NCBI GenBank assembly: GCA_022494885.1
Contig: JAGVSM010003964.1
Span: 62,001 to 126,000, forward strand
Direction: 5' to 3'
DNA: 64,000 nt
DNA from: Micrasema longulum
Lineage: Eukaryota; Arthropoda; Insecta; Trichoptera; Brachycentridae
Shown here piece by piece: positions 42,115 through 52,954 of this stretch. The translations under genes were made by a program, and so were the position numbers. The notes under the pieces were generated by a model that saw only the letters and a list, made by a program, of their open reading frames with translations, made no database searches and was not told the origin of the DNA. Within the stretch, counting starts at the first letter, position 1, and each line of letters begins with the position of its first letter.

Positions 42115-43675
42115 GTTATTTTGATTAGTTATTTCTGATGTACTTGTAAGTCAAACTGTTTTATGTTTTCTGAATCCGATAGTCTAAAAAATATGAAAAC
42201 TTGTTTGAGGACATTGAAAGCAAAGATAGCAACCTCCAAAAAAAAATTATTTTTGGTCATAATATCATTCTGTAGTGTATCAACTTTATTTTTATAAAAA
42301 TCATGAGTTGAGTTGCAAATGTAGTTTAAAATCATACTTCTGATGGTTTGAAAATAGTGTTAAGCAAACATAGCGATATCTATCAGCCATTTTGTTCGAC
42401 CTATGACGGGCTTGAGATTTAATTTTTTTTAAAGGGCTGTGCCATACAAATATTAAGCAAGTTTTTCGAATCCGTGTTTCTATTAAAGCTATTTTATTAG
42501 TATCTTGAAGTTTAAGTTCAGTAAAAAAACATTTCTAATATAAAGACTCTATGGCATTATTGTAGCAGTTGTTTTTTCTCGATAATACCAAAACGGGAGT
42601 TTGCTATCTTTGCTTCCAATGCCCTCAATTATTGTTTGTTTTATTTATATGTTTACTTATGTTATTGATGAATCTGTCAACATTTAGCCTTATTATAATA
42701 TTTATTGTTGACTGCCACATATTTTTGTCAGATGGCAAGCCATCATTATTACTATTATTTTTTTAATAATCCTTCTATCATAAAAAATACTGTAATTTAA
42801 TTTATCATGTTTATTTAAGTAAATATTCTGTGGGACCGGAAACACTGAGGTTTTATTTGATAAAAAATTATATAAAATGACATAGCACTGACGTTCGAGT
42901 AATGTTGATATAATTTTTGGCTCACTCAGCAGAATTAAATGCAAATAAATAAATACGCTTAAATAATTTGGTGTATGCAGAAACTTGACTACATATACCT
43001 AAATTTCGTAGAATTTTTTCCGGTTATCATTTGGTCAATGCCAAAATATACTAATCTTTATAAACATATTATTTTTTTATATTCTATTTAACGCTTACGT
43101 ATTATTTGTTATTTATTTAAATAACTATCAGCTACAATTATCATGTATTATATAAATAAAACACTAAACCAAAAACAAAGAAGCCATTACAGGTTTTCGC
43201 AAGAAACACCACAGTAAGATAACATTATTTGGTCAAATGTGCAAAGATTATTTCTCCGTAAAACAGTTTAATTTACGTCCTCATAAAATTAGTTAACAGA
43301 TAACAACAAATATTTTTTTTAATAAATCAAAATCCCAAAAGAATTTTAAAAAATGTTTGAGTGACAGGTGAAATATTAAAATAATTTTTGAATACTGTGC
43401 AGCGTACAGTCCCCTTTAGAACAGGTTTCTAGGGATCATTTGGGTGAAAAAGACTCTCAACGAATTGTGTATGTGTATTATTTTTACATAAAATCATAGA
43501 TTCCATCTAAAGATCTAAATCCAAGTTTTTAAACAAAAGTTAATATTACTCGGAAAGCATGCACATTTATATGATTATTCTCTGATATTTAATGATTTCG
43601 TCATGAGAAATTGCAGCGGTTTTTTTGTTTATTATTTGCGATAGGCTATTAAAAATTAAAGTATCATAAAAAGTT
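42115..43675. other. Unassigned A+T-rich stretch
   Basis: No shared repeat or coding signal recognised. Two short blocks (AGCAAAGATAGC near 42220 and TTTGCTATCTTTGCTTCCAA near 42598) are inverted copies, hinting at an old inverted repeat spanning 42.2-42.65 kb. Confidence 0.35.
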
Positions 43676-43689
43676 TTGTATTTCTGAAA

Positions 43690-43885
43690 TGAATCCGTGT
43701 GTTACGTCTCAAGTTCTCTTCGTAAGTAAACCGTAAATCTTCCGCAACTCTCTTTTCATTGGTTGATTCACATGAACTAGTGACGGCATTCAAAGTAGTT
43801 CGTTTTTACTGAAATAATTATTTTTCTTCGTACATTTTCAAGAAACATTGCCGAGTAATTTGATGCTTTAATTTTTACCGTTGTA
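43690..43885 (+). repeat. Direct repeat with 48000-48180
   Basis: CGTAAATCTTCCGCAACTCT, GGTTGATTCACATG, CTAGTGACG, CAAAGTAGTTCGTTTTTA, CATTTTCAAGAAACATTGCC and TTTAATTTTTAC recur in order with about 80 percent identity by eye. Type unknown. Confidence 0.55.
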
Positions 43886-44439
43886 TTAAAATTAGTTTGC
43901 CATAAATATGAATTTACGATATAGTTTGATGAAATTAGCGGATAAAAAAGAAGGTTATTTCTAAAAACTTTTGGAGGAACATTTATGAAAAGCAGGACAG
44001 TCAATTGAATCAGAGGCTAATTTTAATAAATTAATTATTTATATCAGTAAATTCGCGACTTTTTTGCACGGTTGATGTGTTTTCTATTTACACAACTTTA
44101 GTTTTTGTTTTGTCAGCACTTTAACTCCATATTATTTTCTAAATTGCTACATTTACCATGACAATTCTCTTTTTTTATCTCATGATTATTATTTTTCATA
44201 CTTTTAGTCATGTCATCATGCATTTTCGTTCTTTAATATACTTGTAAAGGTATGTAAGTATCAAAAATCAAGTTTCATTTAGATATGAAAGTCTTATTTT
44301 TTCCCTATATCTAGTAATATTACTATGCACATTTTTAAGTATTTTAAGATATTACTTAACAAGAGAGCCAATTGCCTTTACAATTACGCTTTAATTGGTC
44401 CAAGTTAGTAAAAATTTTAAAACAAAACACAAGTGTAAG

Positions 44440-44540
44440 TACGCTCGTAGCGCTGATAATACGATATATAAAAATTGGAGAAAAAAAAATTGGCTTAGTT
44501 TAATAGTCTATTAACACATAAAAAAAAAATAACCACAACT
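44440..44540 (-). repeat. Repeat shared inverted with 47865-47945
   Basis: The minus strand reads TTAATAGACTATTAAACTAA, GCCAATTTTTTTT, ATCGTATTATCAGCGCTACG; the same sequence is on the plus strand at 47876-47940. Together with the 43.7/48.0-kb pair this suggests one element present in two rearranged copies. Confidence 0.55.
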
Positions 44541-44549
44541 TCCTCATTG

Positions 44550-44745
44550 TCAAGGCCAAACATGTCGCGTTTTGGTGGAGACATATTTTTTAATAATTTG
44601 ATTTTTAAAACATTTCTCCACAATGTCTTTATGTTAATTTTGAAAATACAATTATTTTTTTCTAAATCCTTTTCACATAATATTTTTATTGGTATTCGTA
44701 GTGTGAGCGTATAGTTGTGATATTTCCCTATCGTAAGGACTTTGG
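44550..44745 (+). repeat. Dispersed repeat 'TCGCGTTTTTC', copy 3
   Basis: AAACATGTCGCGTTTTGGTG, AAACATTTCTCCACAATG, TTGGTATTCGTAGTGTG and GATATTTCCCTATC in the same order as 16405-16610. Confidence 0.6.
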
Positions 44746-44989
44746 TAGCAATAGATCAAAATAATGTATTAGTTTTGTGATTACACAATATTATTTTGGT
44801 ATGTATATATATATTTACATATTTATACACACACAATTACTAGTAATTAATTTAACTCGGATAGAGTCTTAGCTACATAAATAAAGTAATTTGCTTTAAT
44901 ACTTAACCTCAATATCAAATACATAGATGGCGCCCCAAACGCGCTAGCGAAAGCTTTCTCTGTTTCATGACATATATACTAAAACCAAA

Positions 44990-45170
44990 AATGTCACTGA
45001 TATGGATATTCGCTAATAAGCGGAATGGGGAATGTTGTAGAATTCTACCTAAAAGTGGCCACTTGAACCCAACCTATGACAGGTCATAAGCCATAAGTAA
45101 ACGCTCGAATATCCATAATCTTGAAACAAAAAAATTCTACCCATCTCTGTAGTGATATAAATAATAATAG
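44990..45170. repeat. Foldback family fragment
   Basis: GCGGAATGGGGAATGTTGTA, AAAGTGGCCACTTGAACCCA, CTATGACAGGTCATAAGCC and ATCTCTGTAGTGATATAAAT correspond to a right arm. Confidence 0.55.
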
Positions 45171-45174
45171 TTTT

Positions 45175-46245
45175 GTGATGTTTTCGTATTATGATTCTGT
45201 TTTTTTTTTTGTTTTTTTACTATATACATTAGAGGTAAAACAGAGTTTTCAAAAAATAAAGGATAATTACATAGCAATGAAATACATATAAATAGTAAAC
45301 AAAAAATCCCACAAAGGCATGGCCTGTTCGTGAGTATACAAGAAAATGTTAATGAATTGTTGCTCCTATAATAAATAATGGACAGTTATAAGATTTTTGT
45401 GTAACATAAGAAAGAGAAAATAAAATATTCTGTAAAAAGTTATAGGTATGGTATTTTTTTATAGTAATTAAAAAATGAAATAAAAAATATTTTAAAAAAC
45501 ATAAAAATATTCCTTATTATTAAAGGGTAACAAAATATTTCATAGAAAAAAAGAGTTCATATCTTAAGTTTGAATCCAGGATAGTGCGTGTACATAAATA
45601 ATATACATATGTCGCTAAAATATTGACTTGGTATAAAAACCCTTTTATTATCCGGCCAAAGATAAAATAATCATGTTTATTAAGTGAATGAACTTTTCAT
45701 ATAATGTATAACTTAGTGAATCGGTAGTGCCGTTCTCGTTTCCCGAATAAACCACTTTAGATCGAATTATTTTAATTTAATCACAATAAACACCTCATGT
45801 ATATTTATGAGAGAGGTAATTATGGGTTCGCGACATTTCAGTACGTCTATTTGTGTGTTGTTTATGGTTTCGTTCGTCGCTCATTGCGCAGAACCAAGTA
45901 TCTACATAAATATTTTTTACCTCGTGGTATTTAAAAAATAAAATTAAAACAACAACAGTAACTTTAGTATTGTAAGTATCATAATCATATTTTTAGTGCA
46001 CTTATGTAATAGTGCATATGACTATGTATTTATTTATATTTTTCAAATATCTTTATTTTATATATGTATAACAACAACTTTCCTTATATACTACGATTAT
46101 CTTTTATATTAACAAAATTCCTAATTTTTTTTTTTTTTTTTATGTTAACATTTTTTTTTTCATCTCGTAGTCAGCGCATTAGTTTAACTTTCCCAACATG
46201 GTTGAAATAAAAGATTGATTTAAAAATGTCTTTTCATACTACGAC
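45175..46245. other. Unassigned A+T-rich stretch
   Basis: Poly(T)-led start (45201-45222) may be a retroelement 3' end on the minus strand. Nothing else recognised. Confidence 0.35.
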
Positions 46246-46249
46246 ATTT

Positions 46250-46345
46250 CCCTAGGCGTGAAAAGCGTAAGACAGGTCATACCGATCAGCCTAAAGCGTA
46301 AGACAAATCATCTTAGCTTTATGCAACAAAAAATATTTTGTACCG
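46250..46345 (+). mobile_element. SINE body fragment
   Basis: AAAGCGTAAGACAAATCATC, TTAGCTTTATGCAACAAAAA resembles the middle of the first SINE family (GAAGCGTGAGACTGATCATC, TTACCTTCATGTAACAAAAA). The head and tail are missing. Confidence 0.4.
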
Positions 46346-46371
46346 TTAATTATGATTACGTTCATACTCTT

Positions 46372-46465
46372 TGTCGATGTTCCGGATCGCATTGCAGCGA
46401 CCGTCTACTCAACCCTGATGATTGACGCTGCAATGCGATCCGAAACGTTGACAGATTGCAAACTA
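46372..46465. repeat. Inverted repeat with hammerhead-like core
   Basis: CGGATCGCATTGCAGCG (46382-46398) is exactly mirrored at 46425-46441. The right half reads CTGATGA (46414-46420), an imperfect stem, then GAAAC (46441-46445) and GTTGACAG. The order is that of a Penelope-like terminal ribozyme, again in head-to-head arrangement with a truncated left copy (TGTTCCGGATCGC). Confidence 0.55.
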
Positions 46466-46469
46466 CGCA

Positions 46470-47860
46470 CGGGACAATAACCAAAAAAGTCTCATAGTGC
46501 ATATAGTTTTTTTGTTGTTGCTTAAAAACATCTCACTGGGCACACACCGTGTCGAGCTTTGACGTATAATTAATGGGCACATTATTTCTTTACTAAATGC
46601 ATCTTAGTAACAAACATTGCGTTGCCCTAAAAAAAAACAAATCGCGACATACATACCTCTGATACTTTATTCGATTCGACTTGTTTGCTAATACTATCTG
46701 ACAGCTTAATATCAAGGAGGTTCTAACTAACTTCTGGTTTTCAATAACAAACAGAACCCAACAAAATAGTAAATCACGATGCGCAACCAACATTAACTTT
46801 AGGGTACCTCAAAGTAGAACTGCCTTTTACCATAGACATTTCACGTTAATGGACCCAAAATTTTTTTACATGTTAGACCGATTGCAAACCACGTATGTAT
46901 ATATAAATACATCTGTCAGTTTCATCTGCATATAAGATGGTGAGCATGTGGATAAACCCTTTTAATATTATGTTTGTCCCGTTGGCATAATATTCTGTCT
47001 GTTTTGATTTTATTTATCTCTCGCTATTTTTTAATGTTGATGTTTCGATTTGTATTGTTCTTCTTTCTTCTGGCTGTATGCCTCATTTACTCGGGGTCAG
47101 CCCTTCTAATCGTCAATCTGTGGGTTGGACTAGGAGATTTATTGATTGGTTTGATTTTTTTACGGCACCTGTCACCAAGCAATAACTGGGACTTAAGATA
47201 CAACCGTTGACTATTGTTCCTCCGCTGCCGTCTTCAACACAACGTCTTTCCCAACGCCGCTGTCTGTCAACAGCCCATAGCCCGAAGTATGTTCGGGTGA
47301 CCTGAGAGAAGATTTTTGTGCCCTTTCCATCGCATTGATGCACTTCATCTCCACCATCGCAGCCGTTGAGGTCTTACCCTTTCAGCTCTGGCCAAGAAAT
47401 TGCATTATTCCCCGCAATACTGAGTCTTCATCTCAATTTAGCCACCTAAACGCAACGGTCCACTAAAGTGAAAGGTGCCTGCTCCCACGACGCGTCATGG
47501 ACGTAGACGCGCAGAACGAGAATTACTCCAGCGAGATCTGAGAAGGAGACTCAGTCCCCCAAGAGCCAGATTAATGGTCTTGTTTAGGTATGAATGGCAA
47601 AGATATGGCCACAAACCATCGCTCGAGATCAAGGGCTACAATTTTTATTTTCATTGGTTTTTATTTTAATTGATTGAACAAACATCTAATAAAAGAAAAA
47701 AAACCTGAGTAATAAAAAAAAGTCCTGCCTAAACACGGGAAATTTCTAGCTAGTCGGGATCCAAAACAAAGAACTTCCGTACATTGTAAAAACGTGTGAA
47801 ATAAATATTTATGCTAGGAGACAAGGAAAGTAACTCACTACCTACTAAAAAGGAAGTTCA
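46470..47860. other. Unassigned stretch with a G+C-richer core
   Basis: Between about 47200 and 47600 the G+C content rises and short frames (for example 47475-47669, Arg-rich) appear on both strands, but none has a recognisable domain, and stops interrupt all of them. Possibly a decayed retroelement. Confidence 0.3.
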
Positions 47861-47864
47861 GTGG

Positions 47865-48180
47865 TTTTTTATTTTTTAATAGACTATCAAACTAAGCCAA
47901 TATTTTTTAAATTTTTATGTATCGTATTATCAGCGCTATGATTACTTATAGTTTTATATTTCTGCGTGTGTCTTAAGTTCGATTCCGCTTCTTCTCGGTC
48001 AGTTCTGCCGATTAGTCCGTTGACGTACCGTAAACCGAAAGTCTTTCACAACTCTATTATCATCGGTTGATTCATATGGACCAGTGACGTTCAAAGCAGT
48101 TCGTTTTTATTTAAATATTTTTTCGCATATTTTCAAGAAACTTTGCCAATTTAATGCACTAATTTTTACTAGTTTAATTT
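47865..48180 (+). repeat. Second copy of the 43.7/44.5-kb repeat
   Basis: 47876-47940 is the inverted match of 44440-44540, while 48000-48180 is the direct match of 43690-43885. Confidence 0.55.
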
Positions 48181-48397
48181 TAATGGCATTTTTTATGTTA
48201 TTTATTTTATTGTATGTAGTGACGGGGTGCTGCGTATTGATCCATGCACCGCTTCGCTATACAATCTGTACCGAGTATCGAGTAAGTGATGTTATAAGCT
48301 TTCTGTGTTCTTATTAAAACGGAAGGTTATAATTAACTACTAGACCTTGGATATTTTATGTTTTCCAATATGAGAAACAAAAATAGAATTTGATTAT

Positions 48398-48421
48398 GCC
48401 AATACGCCAATACGCCAATAC
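48398..48421. repeat. Three-copy 8-bp tandem repeat
   Basis: GCCAATAC is repeated exactly three times. Confidence 0.8.
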
Positions 48422-48424
48422 GCA

Positions 48425-49190
48425 CACAAGGTGCCAATAAATGTAACTTCATTATGAGAAATTCAGTAAAATAATATCGTAACTTTCGAGAAATTTAAAT
48501 AAATTTATCGGTCCTGTGTTATGTGCCGTGGGATGTTGAGTAGCACTTTGTAGAGTAATTAAATCACCGTCCAGTCGTCAATAAAACAGGGTCGAAGATA
48601 GTGAATTACTTTATTTGATTTACTTTCAGAAAACAACAATGATGTCTCCAACTACACTCGTTGGTTTACTGTTACATATAATTAATATTAGTTAAAATTA
48701 TAATTCGTCGTAGTCACGACGTACTAAGTAGGAATCTAATCTTGAATGTCTCCTCCCGGAATCAATGTATGCTATTATAAAGCGTACATTTTCAGCAAAT
48801 GGAGGGGATGATGGTAGGTTGATTTAGGAAGAGTTCAGATTGGAGCATCGCAAGGTGCATCTAAATAGCCAATCTTTAGACAGACAATATTATCCCTTGG
48901 GACATCCGCCCCTTGCAGATGAGAGCATTAAGATAGGTAAATTATCAAACACGTAAAGACTCTAGATATAAATTAGCAAATGGGTATAGACTACGAAAAA
49001 TAAATAACCCTTGGCTAAAATAAAAATGTCAAGCCAAAGATCAAAATATCATGAGTTTGATACCGTATAAATGATCACGGTGTGGCTGATGGCACTCAAA
49101 GGGGTTGGTCGTAAATATATCAAAAGGCAAAAGGTTTTCAGGTATACGACACCTGTAAAATTAATTTACTAATCAAATTCAGCTTATTAA
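48425..49190. other. Unassigned stretch
   Basis: Less A+T-rich than average at 48700-48960, but no frame or shared repeat was recognised. Confidence 0.35.
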
Positions 49191-49194
49191 ACAG

Positions 49195-49320
49195 AGATGT
49201 AGGATATTTTAAAGAAGGGAATAAAAGTCTGAGGTGATGACATTGGCATTGGCGGGATTAAGTGGCCACATTATACGCTGTGTGACATTTAATTACCTCC
49301 CAGAGCACGGAATATACGTC
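49195..49320. repeat. Foldback family fragment
   Basis: AAACAGAGATGTAGGATATT, AAGAAGGGAATAAAAGTCTG, GGATTAAGTGGCCACATTAT, GCTGTGTGACATTTAA. Confidence 0.52.
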
Positions 49321-49559
49321 TTTCTTATCGCTTTCGCTTGACGAGGGAAAATTCTTCAATTATCACAGTTTTAGTAGGTATGGGTATGAGTGCTGGCAAA
49401 AGTTGGTTTGCAGCCAGTTGTCTTTGGGTAAGTCTGCTGCTTTTGGGTGCGGCTCCGGTGACCGGCCTTGAGACGAGCTGGTGCTCTAGAGAGTAGATAC
49501 TAACATTTCCTATCACTATCGACAAAAAGGGGTATGAACTAGGTGATGGATTTTTATTT

Positions 49560-50480
49560 CTTATTTTTTATTAATAAATTTCATAAAAGGTACATGTTTT
49601 TAAAAAAAATCTATACATATCTACTTTTATACATCTAGTAAATGTTATCACTGTAACTCTCCAAAAAAGAGACAAACTCTTGTGCTTGGAAAGTGACTTA
49701 CACTGTTGTACTTGTGTATTGTTTATATAATTTTAAATACGAGTACATGAGAAAAAAATAAAAACATAGGATATATAAAGAAAAAACATGAAACAATAAT
49801 ACATTCATACTAATTAAAATTTAATGTAGTTTTTACACGTGTTCAAAAAAATTTTTATATTTACTTTAAATTTATTTATTGGTATATTGTTTTTAGTTCA
49901 TTGGAAAGATTATTATAATTTTTTACACCTTTGAAGACAAAGCTATTTTGACCATGACTTGTGTTGAATTTGGGAATTTCACTATTATGTTGGTATCTGA
50001 GAGACTTATTCATCTCAAATTCCTTTATTTTTTCTTTTTTATAAATTTGTATAATATCACTTATTTTATAAAGAGTGTCTACTGTATGAACCTTAAATAA
50101 TTCAAAAAGACTATCCGTATTTTAATGTTGAGAGTTTCTTTAGAATTACTTTAATAATTCATCTTTGTACTGTTTTAAGAGGGTTTAATATATTGGCGTA
50201 TGAACCACCCCACCCTACAATACTATATTGTAACAAAGATTGTACAATTGAGTAATAGGCTATTTTTGAATTATTGGTTTTTAAAATATTCCTTAATCTA
50301 ATAAATATGTATATACATTTTCTAATTCGTTTAACTAGTTCACTAATATGGTATTTCCATTTTAAGTTTTGGTCTATGTATACACCAAGATATTTCATTT
50401 TATCTGTTGTATCAAGTACTGAAAATGTGAGATCGTAGTTAGTTTTATTGCAATTGCTTTGGTGAATAATTCATTTTACT
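49560..50480 (-). pseudogene. Non-LTR retrotransposon C-terminus and 3' region
   Basis: The clearest frame (50159-50398) reads MKYLGVYIDQNLKWKYHISE, IVQSLLQYSIVGWGG, LKTVQR. After a shift it continues to about 49920 with YTVDTLYKISDIIQIYKKEK, NKSLRYQHNSEIPKFNTSHG, FVFKGVKNYNNL. The 3' untranslated part (about 49560-49915) is shared with 28665-29110 and 52955-53530. The upstream RT palm is absent. It resembles the 11.3-11.9-kb relic. Confidence 0.7.
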
Positions 50481-50754
50481 ACTGAATCTAAATTTGTTTT
50501 GTTAATAAAAAATCTGATGATTTTTGTCTTTTTCGTATTTAAAGATAATATATTTATTTATTTTATTTATACTTCCCTTTGTCCCTACCATGTAGACGAT
50601 GAGGGGGGTTTTAGAGCGACCGTGAAAGGGACATTGAAAGTTGTAAATATTCGTTCGCGGTTTTCCTTACTGAATTTGGTTGGTAGAGGAAGAAAAATAA
50701 TAATTTATCATTTTTAATGTAATTAAATCATAAAAAATCTTGCTTGTATCAGAG

Positions 50755-50900
50755 AATCCAACAAAAGACATTTAATCTTTAAAACGGATTCAGGTATATG
50801 GTGGATGCTTTCAATGTAGATTTTTGTAAAGTTAAAAAGCTGAAACCTTTATTAATTCGGGTAAAATCCAGCACGCCGAATTATGCGGTACTGAATAATA
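50755..50900. repeat. Foldback family fragment
   Basis: CAATGTAGATTTTTGTAAAG, TTAAAAAGCTGAAACCTTTA, TTCGGGTAAAATCCAGC correspond to the element centre. Confidence 0.45.
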
Positions 50901-50904
50901 CAGT

Positions 50905-51380
50905 TTTTTTGACCGCTTCTGTTTATATAAATAAAAATAAATTATAATGAAATTAGCCTTTCCCACTCATTGTATATGCTTGTTCTAAAAATACGATGGG
51001 TAAACTCTGCGTTATTTGTACAAACATATAATGGAAACATTTCTGCGATAAGGCTTCACCAGCGTTCACTCACTCAAAAGATATATTTATTCAAAGCGCT
51101 TTTGAGATTTTAACGCTTAGAAACATTTCCACATTACACTATTTATAAAAGTCACGTTCTGGCAGTAAAAATATGGTCACATGACTTTATTTAAATATAA
51201 TAAGACCTATATTTGTACTCGTATGTCGTTTTTGCATTAAAAAATGATGAAATATTTTTATTTCGGGAAATTTCGTTTTCACGCAAATAGATTGCTCTGA
51301 GATGTAAAGTTTTATAAATTCTCGTGTCCCACATAGAACACTGGACTTAAATTTTTGTTTTACAGTCATTATGACATTTT
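50905..51380. other. Unassigned stretch
   Basis: A+T-rich, nothing recognised. Confidence 0.35.
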
Positions 51381-51384
51381 TTTT

Positions 51385-51480
51385 TCTTTTTTCTCAGCCT
51401 ATTTCCGTCCACTCCTGGACAGAAGCCTACTCCATTCGCCTCCATGTCGCCCTGTCCAATATTAATTATTTATTTAACTC
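51385..51480 (-). mobile_element. RTE 3' end of the common lepidopteran type
   Basis: The minus strand reads GGACAGGGCGACATGGAGGC, then TTCTGTCCAGGAGTGGACGG and ATAGGCTGAGAAAA, translating GFCPGVDGNRLR. This matches the G-(L/F)CP-VDGNRL ending that precedes the 3' end of abundant RTE elements in moth and butterfly genomes (from memory). Only about 95 bases remain. Confidence 0.65.
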
Positions 51481-51754
51481 CTACATCGGAATATCATATT
51501 CTGATTCTACTTCAAACACTAAAGTTTATTCTGCATCCGCCCGGACACGAAATAAATACATTTTTATAACATGGAAGATCTTAAAATGAAAAATGCTGAT
51601 TCTTACTTTTTTTTTTATTTCCATCTATAAACGCGTTTATTTTACTGCATTTACATCGGGTTTTCCAACAGGGGCGCTCAAACTTTGACAGTTTATAGCG
51701 GTCATGTTGATAAAGCTACAGCTGTCAAATCTAGAGGTTATAAAAATCATGCCA

Positions 51755-51880
51755 GGCAAATTATCACGAAAAGTTACACTGTTGAGCAAGGCGCGAAAAT
51801 CATTAAACTTTACTATCAAAATGAGTGCTCAGTTCGAGGTACGTTCCTTAGGAAAATCATCTTCTCGATGGGGCACATTT
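51755..51880 (+). pseudogene. DD41D mariner transposase, N-terminal helix-turn-helix remnant
   Basis: The frame reads YTVEQGAKIIKLYYQNECSV, then RG-FLRK after a shift, the start of the first DNA-binding helix-turn-helix of this family (FT-EQR-FIVK-YY-N). The rest of the DNA-binding domain and the first catalytic Asp are deleted around 51900-51930. Confidence 0.6.
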
Positions 51881-51939
51881 TTTTATGCATGGTAAGTAAA
51901 ACAGGAAAATTATCGCATTTAAGGAGATAAAAATCTACA

Positions 51940-52454
51940 TGAGGTCCATCAGTGGCAAATGCATCCAGAAAAGACCACTGTTTGATGTGGATTTTGATCC
52001 GGCGGGGTCATTCTTCCAAAATGAAGCTGGCACCGCCATAACTGTCAACGGCAAGAAGTACAGGTTGATGATAACCATTTTTTTGTAATCGAAATTGGAT
52101 GATATGGATCTCAACGACATATGGTTTAAAAATAATGGCTCTATGTGCCACAAAATGCATGCAACAATGCATCTTCTGCACGACAAATTCGAGGGCATGG
52201 TTATCTCGCGTTTCAGCGGCGTCAACTGGCCACCGAGATCGTGTGATTTAACGCCATTAGACTTTTTTTTGCAGGGCTGCGTTAAATTGCTGATCTTTCT
52301 TAATAAGTCACAGACGATTAATGTCTTAAAAGTCAACATAAACCATGCCATTAATGATATCGAGCCCGATTTACGCAGTCGAGTCATCGTAAAATTGAAC
52401 ATCGCGAATACACTCCTGTCCAGCAAAGCCACGGTGGTCATTTGGCCGATATAA
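51940..52454 (+). pseudogene. DD41D mariner transposase, C-terminal catalytic remnant
   Basis: Reads GSFFQNEAGTAITVNGKKYR, a stop near 52086, LDDMDLNDIWFKNNGSMCHK, VISRFSGVNWPPRSCDLTPL, DFFLQGCVKLLIFLNKSQTI. The second catalytic residue is Asn instead of Asp (KNNG for QQDG); the third (TPLD) is kept, 41 residues away, the DD41D spacing. Catalytically dead. Confidence 0.8.
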
Positions 52455-52646
52455 TATTTCATTCATTATTACATTGAATAATCTTTCAACGAAAAAAACA
52501 TTCAATTTCATCTCATTTGCAACTTTTTCTATTTGAATTTGAAGTTTGAGCGCCCTTAACTGTAAACCCTTTAGTAGGTACAGAAGAGAACTAAAAAACT
52601 TGTTTCAGAATAACAGAGGTTGCTTTATTAATATTGTTGTATAAAA

Positions 52647-52900
52647 TGTCGGCCTCGTGGTGTGGTCAACGCGTTAGCCTGCCATGCAAGGTTCGATTCC
52701 CGGCATGGTTGATATGAAATATTTATTAAAAAAGGTGTTTTCACACTAGAATTTTTCATAGTCCCTGGACTGGTACCTGAAGCGTGAGACTGATCATCTT
52801 ACCTTCATGTAACAAAAATGATCAAGATACGTTGCGATTGGTGTACCAATGCAGTGCCCTATGCACCATTAGGTGCGGAAAGGGAATGATGATGATAAAA
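52647..52900 (+). mobile_element. tRNA-derived SINE, best copy
   Basis: Head: GTCGGCCTCGTGGTGTGGTC with box A-like GTGGTGTGGTCAACGCG, box B GGTTCGATTCCC, then GGCATGGTTGATATGAAATA, TTTATTAAAAAAGG. Body: CCCTGGACTGGTACCTGAAG, GAGACTGATCATCTTACC. Tail: CAATGCAGTGCCCTATGCAC, CATTAGGTGCGGAAAGGGAA and an ATG repeat. The simple ATGATGATG end suggests a tail typical of LINE-mobilised SINEs without poly(A). Confidence 0.85.
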
Positions 52901-52954
52901 TCATACATGTTTTCTTTTCTAATACAATCTTTTTTTATGTATTTAGTTAATCTT

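Larger units (their letters stand above)
51669..52562 (+). mobile_element. DD41D mariner (rosa-like), internally deleted
   Basis: GGGCGCTCAAACTT at 51672-51685 and its exact reverse complement at 52542-52555 form the inverted repeats. The 0.9-kb element is shorter than the roughly 1.3 kb expected. Inside are an N-terminal fragment and a C-terminal catalytic fragment of one transposase. Confidence 0.78.

Noticed and set aside
48398..48421. CRISPR-like short repeats
   Set aside because: Three adjacent 8-bp units with no spacers; the host is eukaryotic.
51935..52462. 175-codon minus-strand frame
   Set aside because: Antisense of the DD41D transposase remnant, which has family motifs on the plus strand.
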